Below, in pieces: positions 15,177 through 24,384 of a DNA stretch of 64,000 nt (its first letter is position 1; each line of letters opens with the position of its first letter). Source of the stretch: JASEGV01 sp037443545 (GTDB lineage: Bacteria; Bacteroidota; Ignavibacteria; UBA10030; BY39); contig JBBIOD010000005.1 of assembly GCA_037443545.1 (NCBI GenBank), forward strand, positions 1-64,000, read 5' to 3'. A program made the translations under genes and the position numbers. Below the pieces are notes generated by a model. That model was not told the DNA's origin, did no database searches, and saw only the letters and a list, made by a program, of their open reading frames with translations.

Positions 15177-16705
15177 AAAACTTCAATCTCATTTTTTATA
15201 TTTTAATATTTTTTTGGGGTATCCATTCGCTCAACTCCCAGACAATTTATCCTAAATATTTTAAGCTCGAAAATAATCCGACCGAACAAACCCAACCCCC
15301 AAGTAACAGCGTCTCACAGATTGCAGTTTCGGATTCAATTTTTTGGATCGGGACGAGTAGTGGATTAGCTAAATCTATTAACCTTGGTAACAGTTGGTTT
15401 GCCTACAACAAATTTTCAGAATTTCGCCACCCCGGTATCTACGCTCTTGATGTTGAACATGATACTATTTGGACTTCAACAGGATATACCAAAAAAAAGG
15501 ATAACGAAAAAATAGCTACTGGTGGTGGCTATACATTTTCAACCAACCGCGGCATGAGTTGGAATTATGTAAATCAAACTTTAGATTCGCGAAGCGATTC
15601 AACGATTGACTATGGTATAAATAAAATCCGAATCCTCCCTGTTGTAGTTCCCGAACAAAATGTAACTTACGACATCTCCCTCGGTCCCGGCAAAGTTTGG
15701 ATTGCAAGCTGGGCGAGCGGACTCAGATTTTCTACTAATAACGGAATCGATTGGAAACGAGTTGTTCTACCACCCGACAACTTGAGTAGTATCAAGCCAA
15801 CTGATACTCTAAATTTTTATTACGACCCGCGTAAAAATAATAACTTCCTTGCCTTTTCTGTTTTAGCAATCGATAACGATACAATTTGGTGTGGAACCGC
15901 CGGCGGAATAAATAAATCGACTGACGGCGGAATCAGTTGGAAAAGATATACAACGCAGAATCAAGATTCCCCGATTCTTGGTAATTGGGTTATTACTATT
16001 AAAGCACAACGATACCAAAACAAATTAAGAATCTGGAGTACTAATTGGTTGGCAGGCACTAACGAAACGAACGGCGTTAGTTACAGCGATGATGGTGGAA
16101 ATAGTTGGGTTAATATTTTAAAAGGAATAAAAGCTTATGATTTTGCTTTTAAAGATTCCATAGCTTACATCGCCACCGAACAAGGAATTTATAGAACCGA
16201 TGACGGTGGCAAAACTATTAACCGATCATACCTAATTACCGAACCGGAGAACAGACAAGTTATAACTTCTTCTTCAGTATTTTCCGTTGGAGTTATCGCC
16301 AATAATGTTTTAGCCGGTACTGGCGACGGTATGGCTATTACAAAAGATGATTCAGAAAATATCTTTGGAGCTAAGTGGAGAATTTTACGAAAATACGAAA
16401 CTATAGGCACAAAATTTCTCTCTTACGCATATCCCAATCCATTTGCAGCAAAGTCTGAATTCACCCGAATTCATTACAGCACTTATGGGAGTGTTGCGGT
16501 TGTCTCTATCGAAATTTTTGATTTCGGTATGAATCGAGTGCGCACACTGATCCAAAATGCTCACCGATCGGGTGTTACCGAATTTGGCGAAATATGGGAT
16601 GGAAAAAATGATGACGGTAATTATGTCGCCAATGGAGTCTATTTTTACAGAGTCCAAATAAATAACGCCGAACCGATTTGGGCAAAAATAATGGTTTTAC
16701 AATAA
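15173..16705 (+). CDS. Secreted beta-propeller protein with T9SS/FlgD-like C-terminal sorting domain
   Basis: A 510-residue exported protein with a signal peptide ending near SLNSQ. Repeated BNR/sortilin-like blades contain the SxDGGxxW motif (for example STDGGISWKR and SDDGGNSWVN). The last 90 residues, starting AYPNPF and ending with an Ig-like FlgD module (WDGKNDDG, ANGVYFYRV), are a T9SS sorting tail. The start is TTG overlapping the previous stop codon. It should be secreted by T9SS and attached or released at the surface. The ligand is unknown. Confidence 0.85.
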   Translation: MKNFNLIFYILIFFWGIHSLNSQTIYPKYFKLENNPTEQTQPPSNSVSQIAVSDSIFWIGTSSGLAKSINLGNSWFAYNKFSEFRHPGIYALDVEHDTIWTSTGYTKKKDNEKIATGGGYTFSTNRGMSWNYVNQTLDSRSDSTIDYGINKIRILPVVVPEQNVTYDISLGPGKVWIASWASGLRFSTNNGIDWKRVVLPPDNLSSIKPTDTLNFYYDPRKNNNFLAFSVLAIDNDTIWCGTAGGINKSTDGGISWKRYTTQNQDSPILGNWVITIKAQRYQNKLRIWSTNWLAGTNETNGVSYSDDGGNSWVNILKGIKAYDFAFKDSIAYIATEQGIYRTDDGGKTINRSYLITEPENRQVITSSSVFSVGVIANNVLAGTGDGMAITKDDSENIFGAKWRILRKYETIGTKFLSYAYPNPFAAKSEFTRIHYSTYGSVAVVSIEIFDFGMNRVRTLIQNAHRSGVTEFGEIWDGKNDDGNYVANGVYFYRVQINNAEPIWAKIMVLQ

Positions 16706-16711
16706 ACGAAT

Positions 16712-17662
16712 ATGAAAATATTTATTAAAATAGTGGTTTGTATCATCCTTTTCCTGAATTGGTCAACACTTGAAGCCCAAATTGGGGGTAAAGCCGGCTC
16801 GTTTGCAAGAATGGGTTTTGGAGCAAGAGGTATGAGTATGGGGAATGCGATATCTGCCGTTACAACCGGCGAAATTAACTCTTACTATAATCCCGCTTTA
16901 ATTCCTTTCGCTGAACGTAGAACAGCGAGTGTGACCTACTCGTTTTTATCATTCGATAGATTTCTAAATTTTTTGAGCTACGGACAAGCAGTACAACCGA
17001 CAGCAGGAATTTCGTTTGGCATTATCAATGCGGGTGTAGGTGATATCGAGGAACGAAATTCTGATGGAATAAAAACAGGAACGATTTCCACTTCTGAAAA
17101 TATGTTTTTTCTATCTTTCGCGAACCGCATTCATAATAGTGTTTCGATAGGTGTCTCGGTAAAGATGTTTTATCATAAATTATACGAACAAGTCAGTTCT
17201 ACGACGGTCGGTTTTGATATTGGTGTGTTAATACTAGCAGCTAAAAATATATCAGTCGGCTTCACTCTCCAGGATATTAATTCTAAATATAAATGGGATA
17301 CAAATCCAATTTATGGTCGCGGACGCCAGACCGAAGATGTATTCCCAAACCTTCGCCGAATTTCGGTAGCATACCAACTTCCGAACAGTTTAGGGACTGT
17401 CGCTGCTGAATTCGAAAATTCGTCTGTCAAAACAAATCACTTGCGCTTCGGGACTGAAATTATTCTGCACCCATCTTTTACAATCCGAACCGGTGTCGAT
17501 AGATGGAATTGGAGTAATAACTACTCTGGTCTCAAACCGACTTTCGGATATTCGATTCAAGGCGATTTCGATGGCTGGACTCCATCTCTCGATTATAGTT
17601 ACGTTATAGAACCATTCGCCACCAACAACATGCACATAATTACTCTATCAATAAAATTTTAA
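16712..17662 (+). CDS. PorV/PorQ-family outer-membrane protein
   Basis: A 316-residue beta-barrel protein of the FadL-like PorV/PorQ group. It has a signal peptide (about 1-22), then the family's N-terminal block with GARGMSMGNA and YYNPAL, and alternating hydrophobic strands to a C-terminal aromatic-type end (LSIKF). In T9SS bacteria PorV shuttles cargo to the attachment complex. It lies 6 bp after the T9SS-tail protein gene and 4 bp before a second family member, so dedicated handling of that cargo is plausible. Confidence 0.85.
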   Translation: MKIFIKIVVCIILFLNWSTLEAQIGGKAGSFARMGFGARGMSMGNAISAVTTGEINSYYNPALIPFAERRTASVTYSFLSFDRFLNFLSYGQAVQPTAGISFGIINAGVGDIEERNSDGIKTGTISTSENMFFLSFANRIHNSVSIGVSVKMFYHKLYEQVSSTTVGFDIGVLILAAKNISVGFTLQDINSKYKWDTNPIYGRGRQTEDVFPNLRRISVAYQLPNSLGTVAAEFENSSVKTNHLRFGTEIILHPSFTIRTGVDRWNWSNNYSGLKPTFGYSIQGDFDGWTPSLDYSYVIEPFATNNMHIITLSIKF

Positions 17663-17665
17663 GTT

Positions 17666-18559
17666 ATGAAACCGTTATATATATTTTTAATGACTATTTT
17701 TTTAATTCAAACTGCTTTCCCACAACCCGGGACTACCGGTTTGTCGTTTTTGAAAACCGGAATAAGTCCCCGAGCGATTGCGATGGGAGATGTATATCCA
17801 ATTGAGAAATCCGACCCCGCAGCAGTTTATTATAATCCTGCGTTTTTGTCGCTTTCGAATCAGACACAAGTAATTTTTGTGCATCGAGAATGGTTAAAAG
17901 ATACACGGACTGAGTTTTTAGGATTTTCCACTATGTTGGATAATTTTCGGTTTGCATTTGGTGTTAATTCAACGAGCATAAACGACATCGAACAAAGAAC
18001 TATTCCTGGCGATCCAGAAGGAACTTTCACTTCACGTAACGCAGCATTAAGTTTTACAACCGCTTACCTCATTAACAAACTGAATTTCGGTATTAGTGGA
18101 AAATATTTATATGAAAAAATATTAATTGACGAAGCGTCGGGTTACGCATTCGATTTGGGTTTACTCTACAAAGATTTGTATGGATTCAACTTGGGGTTTT
18201 CTGTTAGCAACTTAGGATCGATGAACGAACTCAGGTATCAATCTTCTACCCTGCCTGTAATTTCTCGATTTGGTGTGAGTCGCATAATTGATTTTGAAAA
18301 CTTTGATGCGTTAATAATTCCTGCTGCCGATTTCGTTACAATTACTAATGAGAAAAAAAGCCACATCCATTTAGGGGTTGAGATGACATATAAAAATAAG
18401 TTTACAATCCGGACTGGAATGCGGACAGGATATGAGGCAAGTTTTTTCGCAGCGGGAGTTGGTGCACGATATAGTATCCTGGCTTTCGATTACGCATTTG
18501 CCCCTTTTAAGTACGAATTGGGACCGATTCACAGTTTTTCGATTTTAATCAACCTATAA
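17666..18559 (+). CDS. PorV/PorQ-family outer-membrane protein (second copy)
   Basis: A 297-residue protein resembling its upstream neighbour, with a signal peptide ending near AFPQ, the SPRAIAMGD block, YYNPAFLSL and a beta-strand pattern to the C-terminus. It lies 3 bp downstream of the first copy. The two are diverged, so this is not a recent duplication. It probably acts in outer-membrane/T9SS handling; whether it is PorV, PorQ or an unrelated FadL-type channel cannot be settled. Confidence 0.82.
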   Translation: MKPLYIFLMTIFLIQTAFPQPGTTGLSFLKTGISPRAIAMGDVYPIEKSDPAAVYYNPAFLSLSNQTQVIFVHREWLKDTRTEFLGFSTMLDNFRFAFGVNSTSINDIEQRTIPGDPEGTFTSRNAALSFTTAYLINKLNFGISGKYLYEKILIDEASGYAFDLGLLYKDLYGFNLGFSVSNLGSMNELRYQSSTLPVISRFGVSRIIDFENFDALIIPAADFVTITNEKKSHIHLGVEMTYKNKFTIRTGMRTGYEASFFAAGVGARYSILAFDYAFAPFKYELGPIHSFSILINL

Positions 18560-18578
18560 ATAAAAACAAAGAATAATT

Positions 18579-19082
18579 ATGTCTCGAATTACAAAATATA
18601 TAATTCCAACCCTGATGTTATTTGCACTCGCATTATATGCTTTTTATCCTGGAAGTACGGCTAACAAATTCGGATGGAATTCATTTAGCGCTGGCTTTGA
18701 AAAAGGCAAAAAGGAAAATAAGAAAATATTCATAGATGTATATGCCGATTGGTGTAAGTGGTGCAAAAAGATGGATGCCGATGTTTACGCCAACCCTGAT
18801 GTTCAAAAATATTTGGGAGAAAAATTTATTCCGATTAAGTTTAACGGTGAAGCGACTACAGAAATTACATACAACGGTGAGAAATTTACCCATGCCGATT
18901 TAACTCGAGCATTCGGAATTAGTGGCTTCCCTGCTACCGTGTTTATGAAACCCGATGGCGAACCTATTTCAGTATTACCAGGTTATCATGCCCCCGATGA
19001 ATTTTTAAAAATCCTAAAATTTATCGGCGACGACCATTACCTAAATTCGTCATACGAAGAGTATTTGAGGAAGAAGAAGTAA
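18579..19082 (+). CDS. Membrane-anchored or periplasmic thioredoxin-family protein
   Basis: A 167-residue protein with an N-terminal hydrophobic anchor (about 5-24) and a thioredoxin fold carrying the active-site WCKWCKK and the cis-proline region FPATVFM. The double-cysteine centre indicates a redox-active DsbD-gamma/thioredoxin_7-like protein facing the periplasm. It is the last gene of the secretion-linked operon, so it might keep cargo thiols reduced or isomerise disulfides; that is inference. Confidence 0.85.
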   Translation: MSRITKYIIPTLMLFALALYAFYPGSTANKFGWNSFSAGFEKGKKENKKIFIDVYADWCKWCKKMDADVYANPDVQKYLGEKFIPIKFNGEATTEITYNGEKFTHADLTRAFGISGFPATVFMKPDGEPISVLPGYHAPDEFLKILKFIGDDHYLNSSYEEYLRKKK

Positions 19083-19108
19083 TGATGCGAACGCGGAATG
19101 CGATTGGA

Positions 19109-20443
19109 TCAATGAATGGCTATTAACTCAGCACACCTAAACCCGCTTTGAATTGCTCCTTCGATCGTAGCTGGTAATCCGGTATTCGTCCAATCGCCGG
19201 CTAAATAAAAATTCTTTATCGACGTTTCAGGATTCGGGCGTATGCTTTCAACTTCGTTTGTGGCTGAATAAGTAGCTCGTTTTTCTTTTATAACTATCGA
19301 ATTTGTGAGATGTGCCTGCCTGCATTCTGGAAATACTTCTCGTAATTCTCCGACAGCCATTCTCACTAACTCATCTTTTCTTAAATGAATTTCATCTCTT
19401 GCCCCACTGATGACCGCAGAAATATAGTTTTCCGGTTTTGTCGCATCGCCCGTTATCCTTCGTCTGTTAAAAATCCATTGTAGATTTCGATTTATCAACC
19501 CAACGAATTCGATATCCATCACTTTTCTATCGAACCACAGATTAATAGAAACTATCGGCGACGATTCAAATATATTTAGCTCATTCGACATGGTATTATT
19601 CAAATAACCTTTCGGTATCAGTTGAGGAACATTGTAATATGGCACCGAACTTATAACATACTTCGACTTTATCTTTTTTCCTGCGTCTACCCCGAGTGCT
19701 GTCCCATCTGAAACGATGATTGATTTCACCTTCGCATTCGTTATTACTTCCCCTTTATTTTTCCTCAGCAAGTCAACTCCTTCTTCAACATATAGTTTTG
19801 TCTGTCCGACAGTCGGAATTAAAACATCGGCATCACTCTTTTTAGCTAAAAAAGTGTTCTTCAATGAACGTGCAAATAATAAAGCCGAAGCCAGATTCGG
19901 ATTCTCGTTCATCACTGAAATTACAATCGGATACCAAAAGCATTGTTTAGTTTCCTCGCTTTGGTTCAAACTATCGAGCCACGATTCGACGGATAACAGA
20001 GAAAGTTTTCTCTCAAGCTGTTCGTTCCATCGTTTTAATTCCAACCCAACTCTTAATAATTTATTTCTATCGCGAAAAGATAGGATTTTGTAACTCAACA
20101 TTGCTGCTGTAATATCGAACGGCTTGGGGAAATTTGATATTTCGAAAGTATGCAAACCTTTTTGCGGATGGTGAAAATATAAATGGGGTTTAGTTTGTCG
20201 CTTAAGGTAATGCTTCGTCCCGATTAAGTCCAAATATTTTAATGTGTTGTGATAAGCTCCCACAAGAATATGCTGCCCGTTATCGACAACATCTCCTGTA
20301 TTGGGGTCAGTAAACGAGTAGGTCCGCCCGCCTAATACGGTTTTCTGTTCTATTAAAACAACTTTAGCACCGGATAAGGAAAGCTTGATTGCGGCAGCCA
20401 AACCGCTTAGTCCGCCTCCAATTACAATTACATCGGCTGTCAT
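19109..20443 (-). CDS. hpnE: Hydroxysqualene dehydroxylase HpnE
   Basis: A 444-residue flavoprotein with a dinucleotide-binding GGGLSGLAAA near the N-terminus and a C-terminal AGDWTNTGLPATIEGA block typical of carotenoid-desaturase-like enzymes. In hopanoid-type pathways HpnE reduces hydroxysqualene to squalene. It overlaps hpnD by 4 bp. The assignment rests mainly on the HpnC-HpnD-HpnE arrangement; alone it could be a phytoene-desaturase relative. Confidence 0.9.
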   Translation of the reverse strand: MTADVIVIGGGLSGLAAAIKLSLSGAKVVLIEQKTVLGGRTYSFTDPNTGDVVDNGQHILVGAYHNTLKYLDLIGTKHYLKRQTKPHLYFHHPQKGLHTFEISNFPKPFDITAAMLSYKILSFRDRNKLLRVGLELKRWNEQLERKLSLLSVESWLDSLNQSEETKQCFWYPIVISVMNENPNLASALLFARSLKNTFLAKKSDADVLIPTVGQTKLYVEEGVDLLRKNKGEVITNAKVKSIIVSDGTALGVDAGKKIKSKYVISSVPYYNVPQLIPKGYLNNTMSNELNIFESSPIVSINLWFDRKVMDIEFVGLINRNLQWIFNRRRITGDATKPENYISAVISGARDEIHLRKDELVRMAVGELREVFPECRQAHLTNSIVIKEKRATYSATNEVESIRPNPETSIKNFYLAGDWTNTGLPATIEGAIQSGFRCAELIAIH

Positions 20444-21288
20444 ACAGTTTTCAGAAGGCGAAGTTTAATCCAATATTTGATTGCTATCATAAGTTGCAAG
20501 TACCGGGGTAACTTTAGACTCTTTTTGTAAACATTATAACGATTTGCTTTGATTCGAAGAAGAGTATGATAATAAATCCGTTCCATAATTTTTGGTGCGA
20601 ATAAAAATTGTTTGTCTTCTTGTTTCAACGAGTTTTGTGCAGCGCTATAAAACTCTTCAGCACGTTTTGTTTCAAACTCCATCAGATTGACAAAATTCGA
20701 GTTGTATTCGTTGTTAAAGATATTTTCTTCCGTGTATCCGAAACGTTTTAAATCTTCTTGCGGAATATAAATCCGGTTAATCTTCGCATCGGCTTTAATA
20801 TCGCGAAGAATGTTTGTAAGCTGTAAAGCTATTCCTAAATTTTCAGCGTACTTTTCAACCCGCTCGTTAGTAGGTCCGAATATTTTTATACTCATCAAAC
20901 CAACAGTCGAAGCAACTAAATAGCAGTATTTTTTTAATTGCCCAAAATTCTCAATACGTGTTTGGGTTAAATCCATCTCAACACCTTGAATAAGTTCATA
21001 AAAATGTTGAGTAGGAATATTAAACTTTTTTGTAACTTCAGCTAGTTGATTAAGAACAGCAAATTGAGAATCGCCTCGTAGAGCTTTGCCGAGTTCGATT
21101 CGCCATTTGCGTAAAAATATTGTTTTTTTATCTCTGTCCGCCTCGTTATCAACTATATCGTCGGTAGTGCGACAAAAAGCATAAACAGTATTGAGTGCGT
21201 TACGTTGGTCTTTAGGAAGGAACGAAAAAGAATATAAAAAACTCGATTGACTGCCTCGTGTAATAATCGCCGCTAAGTCAGATCCCAT
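20440..21288 (-). CDS. hpnD: Presqualene diphosphate synthase HpnD
   Basis: A 282-residue trans-isoprenyl diphosphate synthase of the squalene/phytoene synthase family that condenses two farnesyl diphosphates to presqualene diphosphate. The first aspartate-rich motif is RTTDDIVDNE and the second NILRDIKADA; YIPQEDL is also typical. It overlaps hpnC by 16 bp and hpnE by 4 bp, a tight translationally coupled triad. Confidence 0.92.
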   Translation of the reverse strand: MGSDLAAIITRGSQSSFLYSFSFLPKDQRNALNTVYAFCRTTDDIVDNEADRDKKTIFLRKWRIELGKALRGDSQFAVLNQLAEVTKKFNIPTQHFYELIQGVEMDLTQTRIENFGQLKKYCYLVASTVGLMSIKIFGPTNERVEKYAENLGIALQLTNILRDIKADAKINRIYIPQEDLKRFGYTEENIFNNEYNSNFVNLMEFETKRAEEFYSAAQNSLKQEDKQFLFAPKIMERIYYHTLLRIKANRYNVYKKSLKLPRYLQLMIAIKYWIKLRLLKTV

Positions 21289-22187
21289 AAGCTCCTCTTT
21301 CTGTATTTTGATATATCGTTATAAAACAACCCTCTTAAAAAAATCACCACTTTATTTAATGAAGTTAATTTAACATTCTTCGAAAACACGTTATATTTTA
21401 TTTTTTCTATTTTATTTAGCATCGATATTCCCCCAAACCAAACTAATTTCAATTCTAACTGTAAATCTTTATCAACTAAAAGGGGGAGTTGTGTCCCTTC
21501 GTAATAAAGCGATCGTGTCCTTTCAATCTGGTGTTTCATTAATTTTTTATACGCATCGTTATAAATGTGTTTCGTCAGTTCGTTGGTACTATAACCAAAA
21601 CTATGAATTTCGTCTTCTGGAATATAAATCCTATTCTTTTGTAAATCAACCTTTACATCCTGATAAAAATTTGTTAGCTGCAGCGCTGTGCAAATTTTAT
21701 CCGAAAGCTTAAAATAATCTTCATTCTTATAACCAAAAATCATCAATACCAACCTCCCCACTGGATTAGCGGAATATTTGCAATACTCCAACAGCTCATT
21801 AAAATTCTGATAACTATTTTTTTGAACGTCCTGCTTGAAAGCTTTCAACAAATCGGATAACGGTTGGATTGGAATTGATAATTTACAAACAGTTTCGTGC
21901 AGCGCAATAAAAATCGGATGTTCTGCTCTGCCTTGGAAGCATTCTTTTAGCTGGAATTCCCACCCTTCTAATTTTTGCAACCGTACTTCAGGATCTAGAG
22001 AATCTTCATCCGCAAAATCGTCGGCGGTGCGAGCAAAAGCATAGATACTTTGAATGTATGGTCTTTTTTCGGCAGGCAAAAAAAGCGAAGCAACAGGGAA
22101 GTTCTCGTAATGCTTAAGAGTAACGTCAGCGACATAAGCGAACGCTTCGTCGACAGTATATCGGGTTTTGGATAGAGTTTTGGTCAT
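21273..22187 (-). CDS. hpnC: Hydroxysqualene synthase HpnC
   Basis: A roughly 304-residue squalene/phytoene synthase-family enzyme that converts presqualene diphosphate to hydroxysqualene. Aspartate-rich motifs appear as RTADDFADED and NFYQDVKVDL. The open frame begins at a TTG (22199), but a promoter -10 box covers that codon, so I place the start at the ATG at 22187, with a very short leader. It is first in the hpnC-hpnD-hpnE unit. No squalene-hopene cyclase is in the window, so the final product (hopanoid, sterol-like lipid or squalene itself) is open. Confidence 0.9.
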   Translation of the reverse strand: MTKTLSKTRYTVDEAFAYVADVTLKHYENFPVASLFLPAEKRPYIQSIYAFARTADDFADEDSLDPEVRLQKLEGWEFQLKECFQGRAEHPIFIALHETVCKLSIPIQPLSDLLKAFKQDVQKNSYQNFNELLEYCKYSANPVGRLVLMIFGYKNEDYFKLSDKICTALQLTNFYQDVKVDLQKNRIYIPEDEIHSFGYSTNELTKHIYNDAYKKLMKHQIERTRSLYYEGTQLPLLVDKDLQLELKLVWFGGISMLNKIEKIKYNVFSKNVKLTSLNKVVIFLRGLFYNDISKYRKRSLWDLT

Positions 22188-22198
22188 AGTGTATGCCA

Positions 22199-22227
22199 AA
22201 CATAAGAAACTTACAGAAGAAAGGCAA
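22199..22227 (-). promoter_or_regulatory. Candidate promoter of hpnCDE
   Basis: Minus-strand TTGCCT (22222-22227), a 17-nt spacer and TATGTT (22199-22204). Transcription would begin only a few nt before the ATG at 22187. Confidence 0.45.
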
Positions 22228-22237
22228 TTCCAAATCC

Positions 22238-22266
22238 TTGCATTTTTAAAGGAATATATCTATATT
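22238..22266 (+). promoter_or_regulatory. Promoter of the tRNA gene
   Basis: TTGCAT (22238-22243), a 17-nt spacer and TATATT (22261-22266), with the mature tRNA beginning 14 nt after the -10 box. Confidence 0.65.
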
Positions 22267-22280
22267 TTGAGCGTAAAAAT

Positions 22281-22354
22281 GGCGGGATAGCTCAGCTGGT
22301 TAGAGCGTCGGAATCATAATCCGTAGGTCGTGGGTTCGAATCCCTCTCCCGCTA
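22281..22354 (+). tRNA. tRNA with CAU anticodon (elongator Met or Ile2)
   Basis: A 74-nt cloverleaf: 7-bp acceptor (with G1-U72), D-arm GCTC/GAGC, anticodon loop ATCATAA with CAT at 34-36, TTCGAAT T-loop and discriminator A73. The 3' CCA is not encoded. Two stems each hold a U-U mismatch (27-43 and 50-64). CAU anticodons serve Met or, after lysidine modification by TilS, Ile. The tilS gene lies 90 bp downstream, so both are possible; the body resembles elongator Met tRNAs. Confidence 0.93.
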
Positions 22355-22373
22355 CTGGTTCATAAATTGCCTT

Positions 22374-22417
22374 TCAGTCGCTTTAAATTTCAAAAGGAGG
22401 CTGAGAGGGTTTTTTTT
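22374..22417 (+). terminator. Probable terminator of the tRNA transcript
   Basis: An imperfect hairpin (arms 22374-22384 and about 22393-22404, one mismatch, two wobble pairs) followed by GAGAGG and eight T at 22410-22417. Confidence 0.45.
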
Positions 22418-22443
22418 AACTATAATATTGAATCTTTAAAAAA

Positions 22444-23838
22444 ATGCAATCAAATAGCCATTTCATAGAATCGATGAACCAATTCATCCTCGCAAATCAA
22501 TTAATGCGGCAGGGAGAAAAGATTATCGTGGCTGTAAGCGGTGGAATCGATTCGACAGTTCTTTTAGACACTCTCTATAAACTTAAAGAAAGGTGGAAAT
22601 TATCATTAGCTCTTATACACCTCAACCATCAATTACGAGGAAGAGAATCGGATGAGGATGAAGATTTTGTTCGCCAGATAGGTAAGAATTATGGAATCGA
22701 CGGCTACATCGAAAGAGTAAATACTACATTAGTAGCTGAAAGTAAGAAACTATCGCTTCAAGAGGCTGCCCGCAATTTAAGGTATAACTTTTTTTCTAAA
22801 GTCCGCGCATCTAGCGGTTTTTCCAAAATTGCTGTTGGACATAACGCCGACGATAATGCAGAAACAATGTTGATTAATATTTTCAGAGGCGCCGGTGTTC
22901 ACGGATTAACCGGTATCCCGATTTCACGCGCAGATATCGGTGTAATACGTCCACTCCTGTTCGCATCACGGCTGGATATCGAAACTTACGCATTAGAAAA
23001 CCGAATTCCTTACCGTGTCGATTCATCAAATTTAAAAACCGATTATTTAAGAAATTATATCAGGCTCAAGCTGCTGCCAACGGTACGCGAAAATATTAAT
23101 CCGAACATTTCAGCTACGCTTGGAAGAACAGGAATTCTATTTTCTGAGCTAGAAGATTTTTTAGCTGAAGAAGTACGCCGCCAACTCCCAGAGATAATTA
23201 TTCAGAAGTTAGAAGAGGAAGATATCGTAATCGATTTAGATAAACTCCACAGCAAACCTGCATTTTTACAAGAACATTTCTTACATAGGATCGCAAAAGA
23301 TTTTACTCAAGCTGATATAAATTTTACTACAATCCGTGCGGTCCATAAAACAACAAAATCGGAAACCGGAACAGCTTGTTCAATAAAATCGGATATCGTT
23401 TTCTACAAAGATAGGAACAGAGGCATTTTCAAACGTATAAGACAGCCCAAGCCGTTCAGACATGAAATCCAAATAAACAACAACTACGATTTAGATAAGT
23501 ATTACTTTTCATCGGAGTTTGTTGATAAGGCAAAATTCGATAAAAATCCTGCCATCGAATTTATAGATGCTGATTTACTTTCCGACCGATTAATTTTAAG
23601 GAATTGGCGTGAAGGCGACTGGTTCCTTCCTTTCGGGATGAAAGGAAAGAAAAAAATAAGCGACTTTTTTATCGACGAAAATATTCCGATATTTACAAAG
23701 AATTCGATTCCAATTCTCGAATCTGATGGCGCTATTATTTGGGTATGTGGTTTGCGATTAGATGACAGATTCAAGATAACAGATTCATCGAAGAGAATAC
23801 TAAAACTTACATACAATGTTAAAAATAAGCCAACATGA
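22444..23838 (+). CDS. tilS: tRNA(Ile)-lysidine synthetase TilS
   Basis: A 464-residue enzyme that converts C34 of the CAU-anticodon isoleucine tRNA to lysidine, making it read AUA. The PP-loop SGGIDS is at 32-37, and HLNHQLRG and the GHNADDNAET block are typical. The C-terminal region (about 370-460, with GDWFLPFGMKGKKKISDFFID) is the TilS substrate-binding domain. It overlaps hpt by 4 bp. A TATAAT at 22421-22426 could be its -10 box. Confidence 0.96.
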   Translation: MQSNSHFIESMNQFILANQLMRQGEKIIVAVSGGIDSTVLLDTLYKLKERWKLSLALIHLNHQLRGRESDEDEDFVRQIGKNYGIDGYIERVNTTLVAESKKLSLQEAARNLRYNFFSKVRASSGFSKIAVGHNADDNAETMLINIFRGAGVHGLTGIPISRADIGVIRPLLFASRLDIETYALENRIPYRVDSSNLKTDYLRNYIRLKLLPTVRENINPNISATLGRTGILFSELEDFLAEEVRRQLPEIIIQKLEEEDIVIDLDKLHSKPAFLQEHFLHRIAKDFTQADINFTTIRAVHKTTKSETGTACSIKSDIVFYKDRNRGIFKRIRQPKPFRHEIQINNNYDLDKYYFSSEFVDKAKFDKNPAIEFIDADLLSDRLILRNWREGDWFLPFGMKGKKKISDFFIDENIPIFTKNSIPILESDGAIIWVCGLRLDDRFKITDSSKRILKLTYNVKNKPT

Positions 23839-24383
23839 AAAAAGATTTCACAATCAACAACGACCGGTTTAAGTTGTTTATTTCAGAAGCAAGACTGAAG
23901 AAGAGAATATCGCAGCTCGCAAAGAAAATAAGTAAAGATTATAAGGACAGAATTCCAATTTTTATAGGCGTTTTAAATGGGTCATTTATCTTCTTCTCCG
24001 ACTTGGTCCGCCAACTAAGCATCGATTGTGAAGTCGATTTTCTGAAACTATCCAGCTACGGTGACGCAAAGATAAGTTCTGGGAATATAAAAATGCTCAA
24101 GGAATTAAACTGTCAGATTGAAGGCAGAGATATAATTATCGTTGAGGATATTGTTGATTCTGGTTTGTCTATCGATTTTATTAAAAATTTAATCCATAAA
24201 CAAAATCCGAAGACCCTGAAAGTCGTAACGCTGTTGCTAAAAAAGGATGTCGCAAGAATAAATTTTATAATAGATTATGTAGGTTTTAAAATCCCTTCCT
24301 ACTTTGTGGTCGGTTATGGCCTCGATTATGCACAACGGATAAGACATTTACGAGCAATTTATAAATTAGCAGAAAACAAATAG
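23835..24383 (+). CDS. hpt: Hypoxanthine phosphoribosyltransferase
   Basis: A 182-residue purine-salvage enzyme making IMP (and GMP) from hypoxanthine/guanine and PRPP. The PRPP loop VEDIVDSG is at 103-110; the GVLNGSFIFFSDLVRQ and FVVGYGLDY blocks are typical. tilS-hpt-ftsH is a common bacterial gene order. It overlaps tilS by 4 bp and ends 1 bp before ftsH. Confidence 0.96.
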   Translation: MKKDFTINNDRFKLFISEARLKKRISQLAKKISKDYKDRIPIFIGVLNGSFIFFSDLVRQLSIDCEVDFLKLSSYGDAKISSGNIKMLKELNCQIEGRDIIIVEDIVDSGLSIDFIKNLIHKQNPKTLKVVTLLLKKDVARINFIIDYVGFKIPSYFVVGYGLDYAQRIRHLRAIYKLAENK

Positions 24384-24384
24384 T

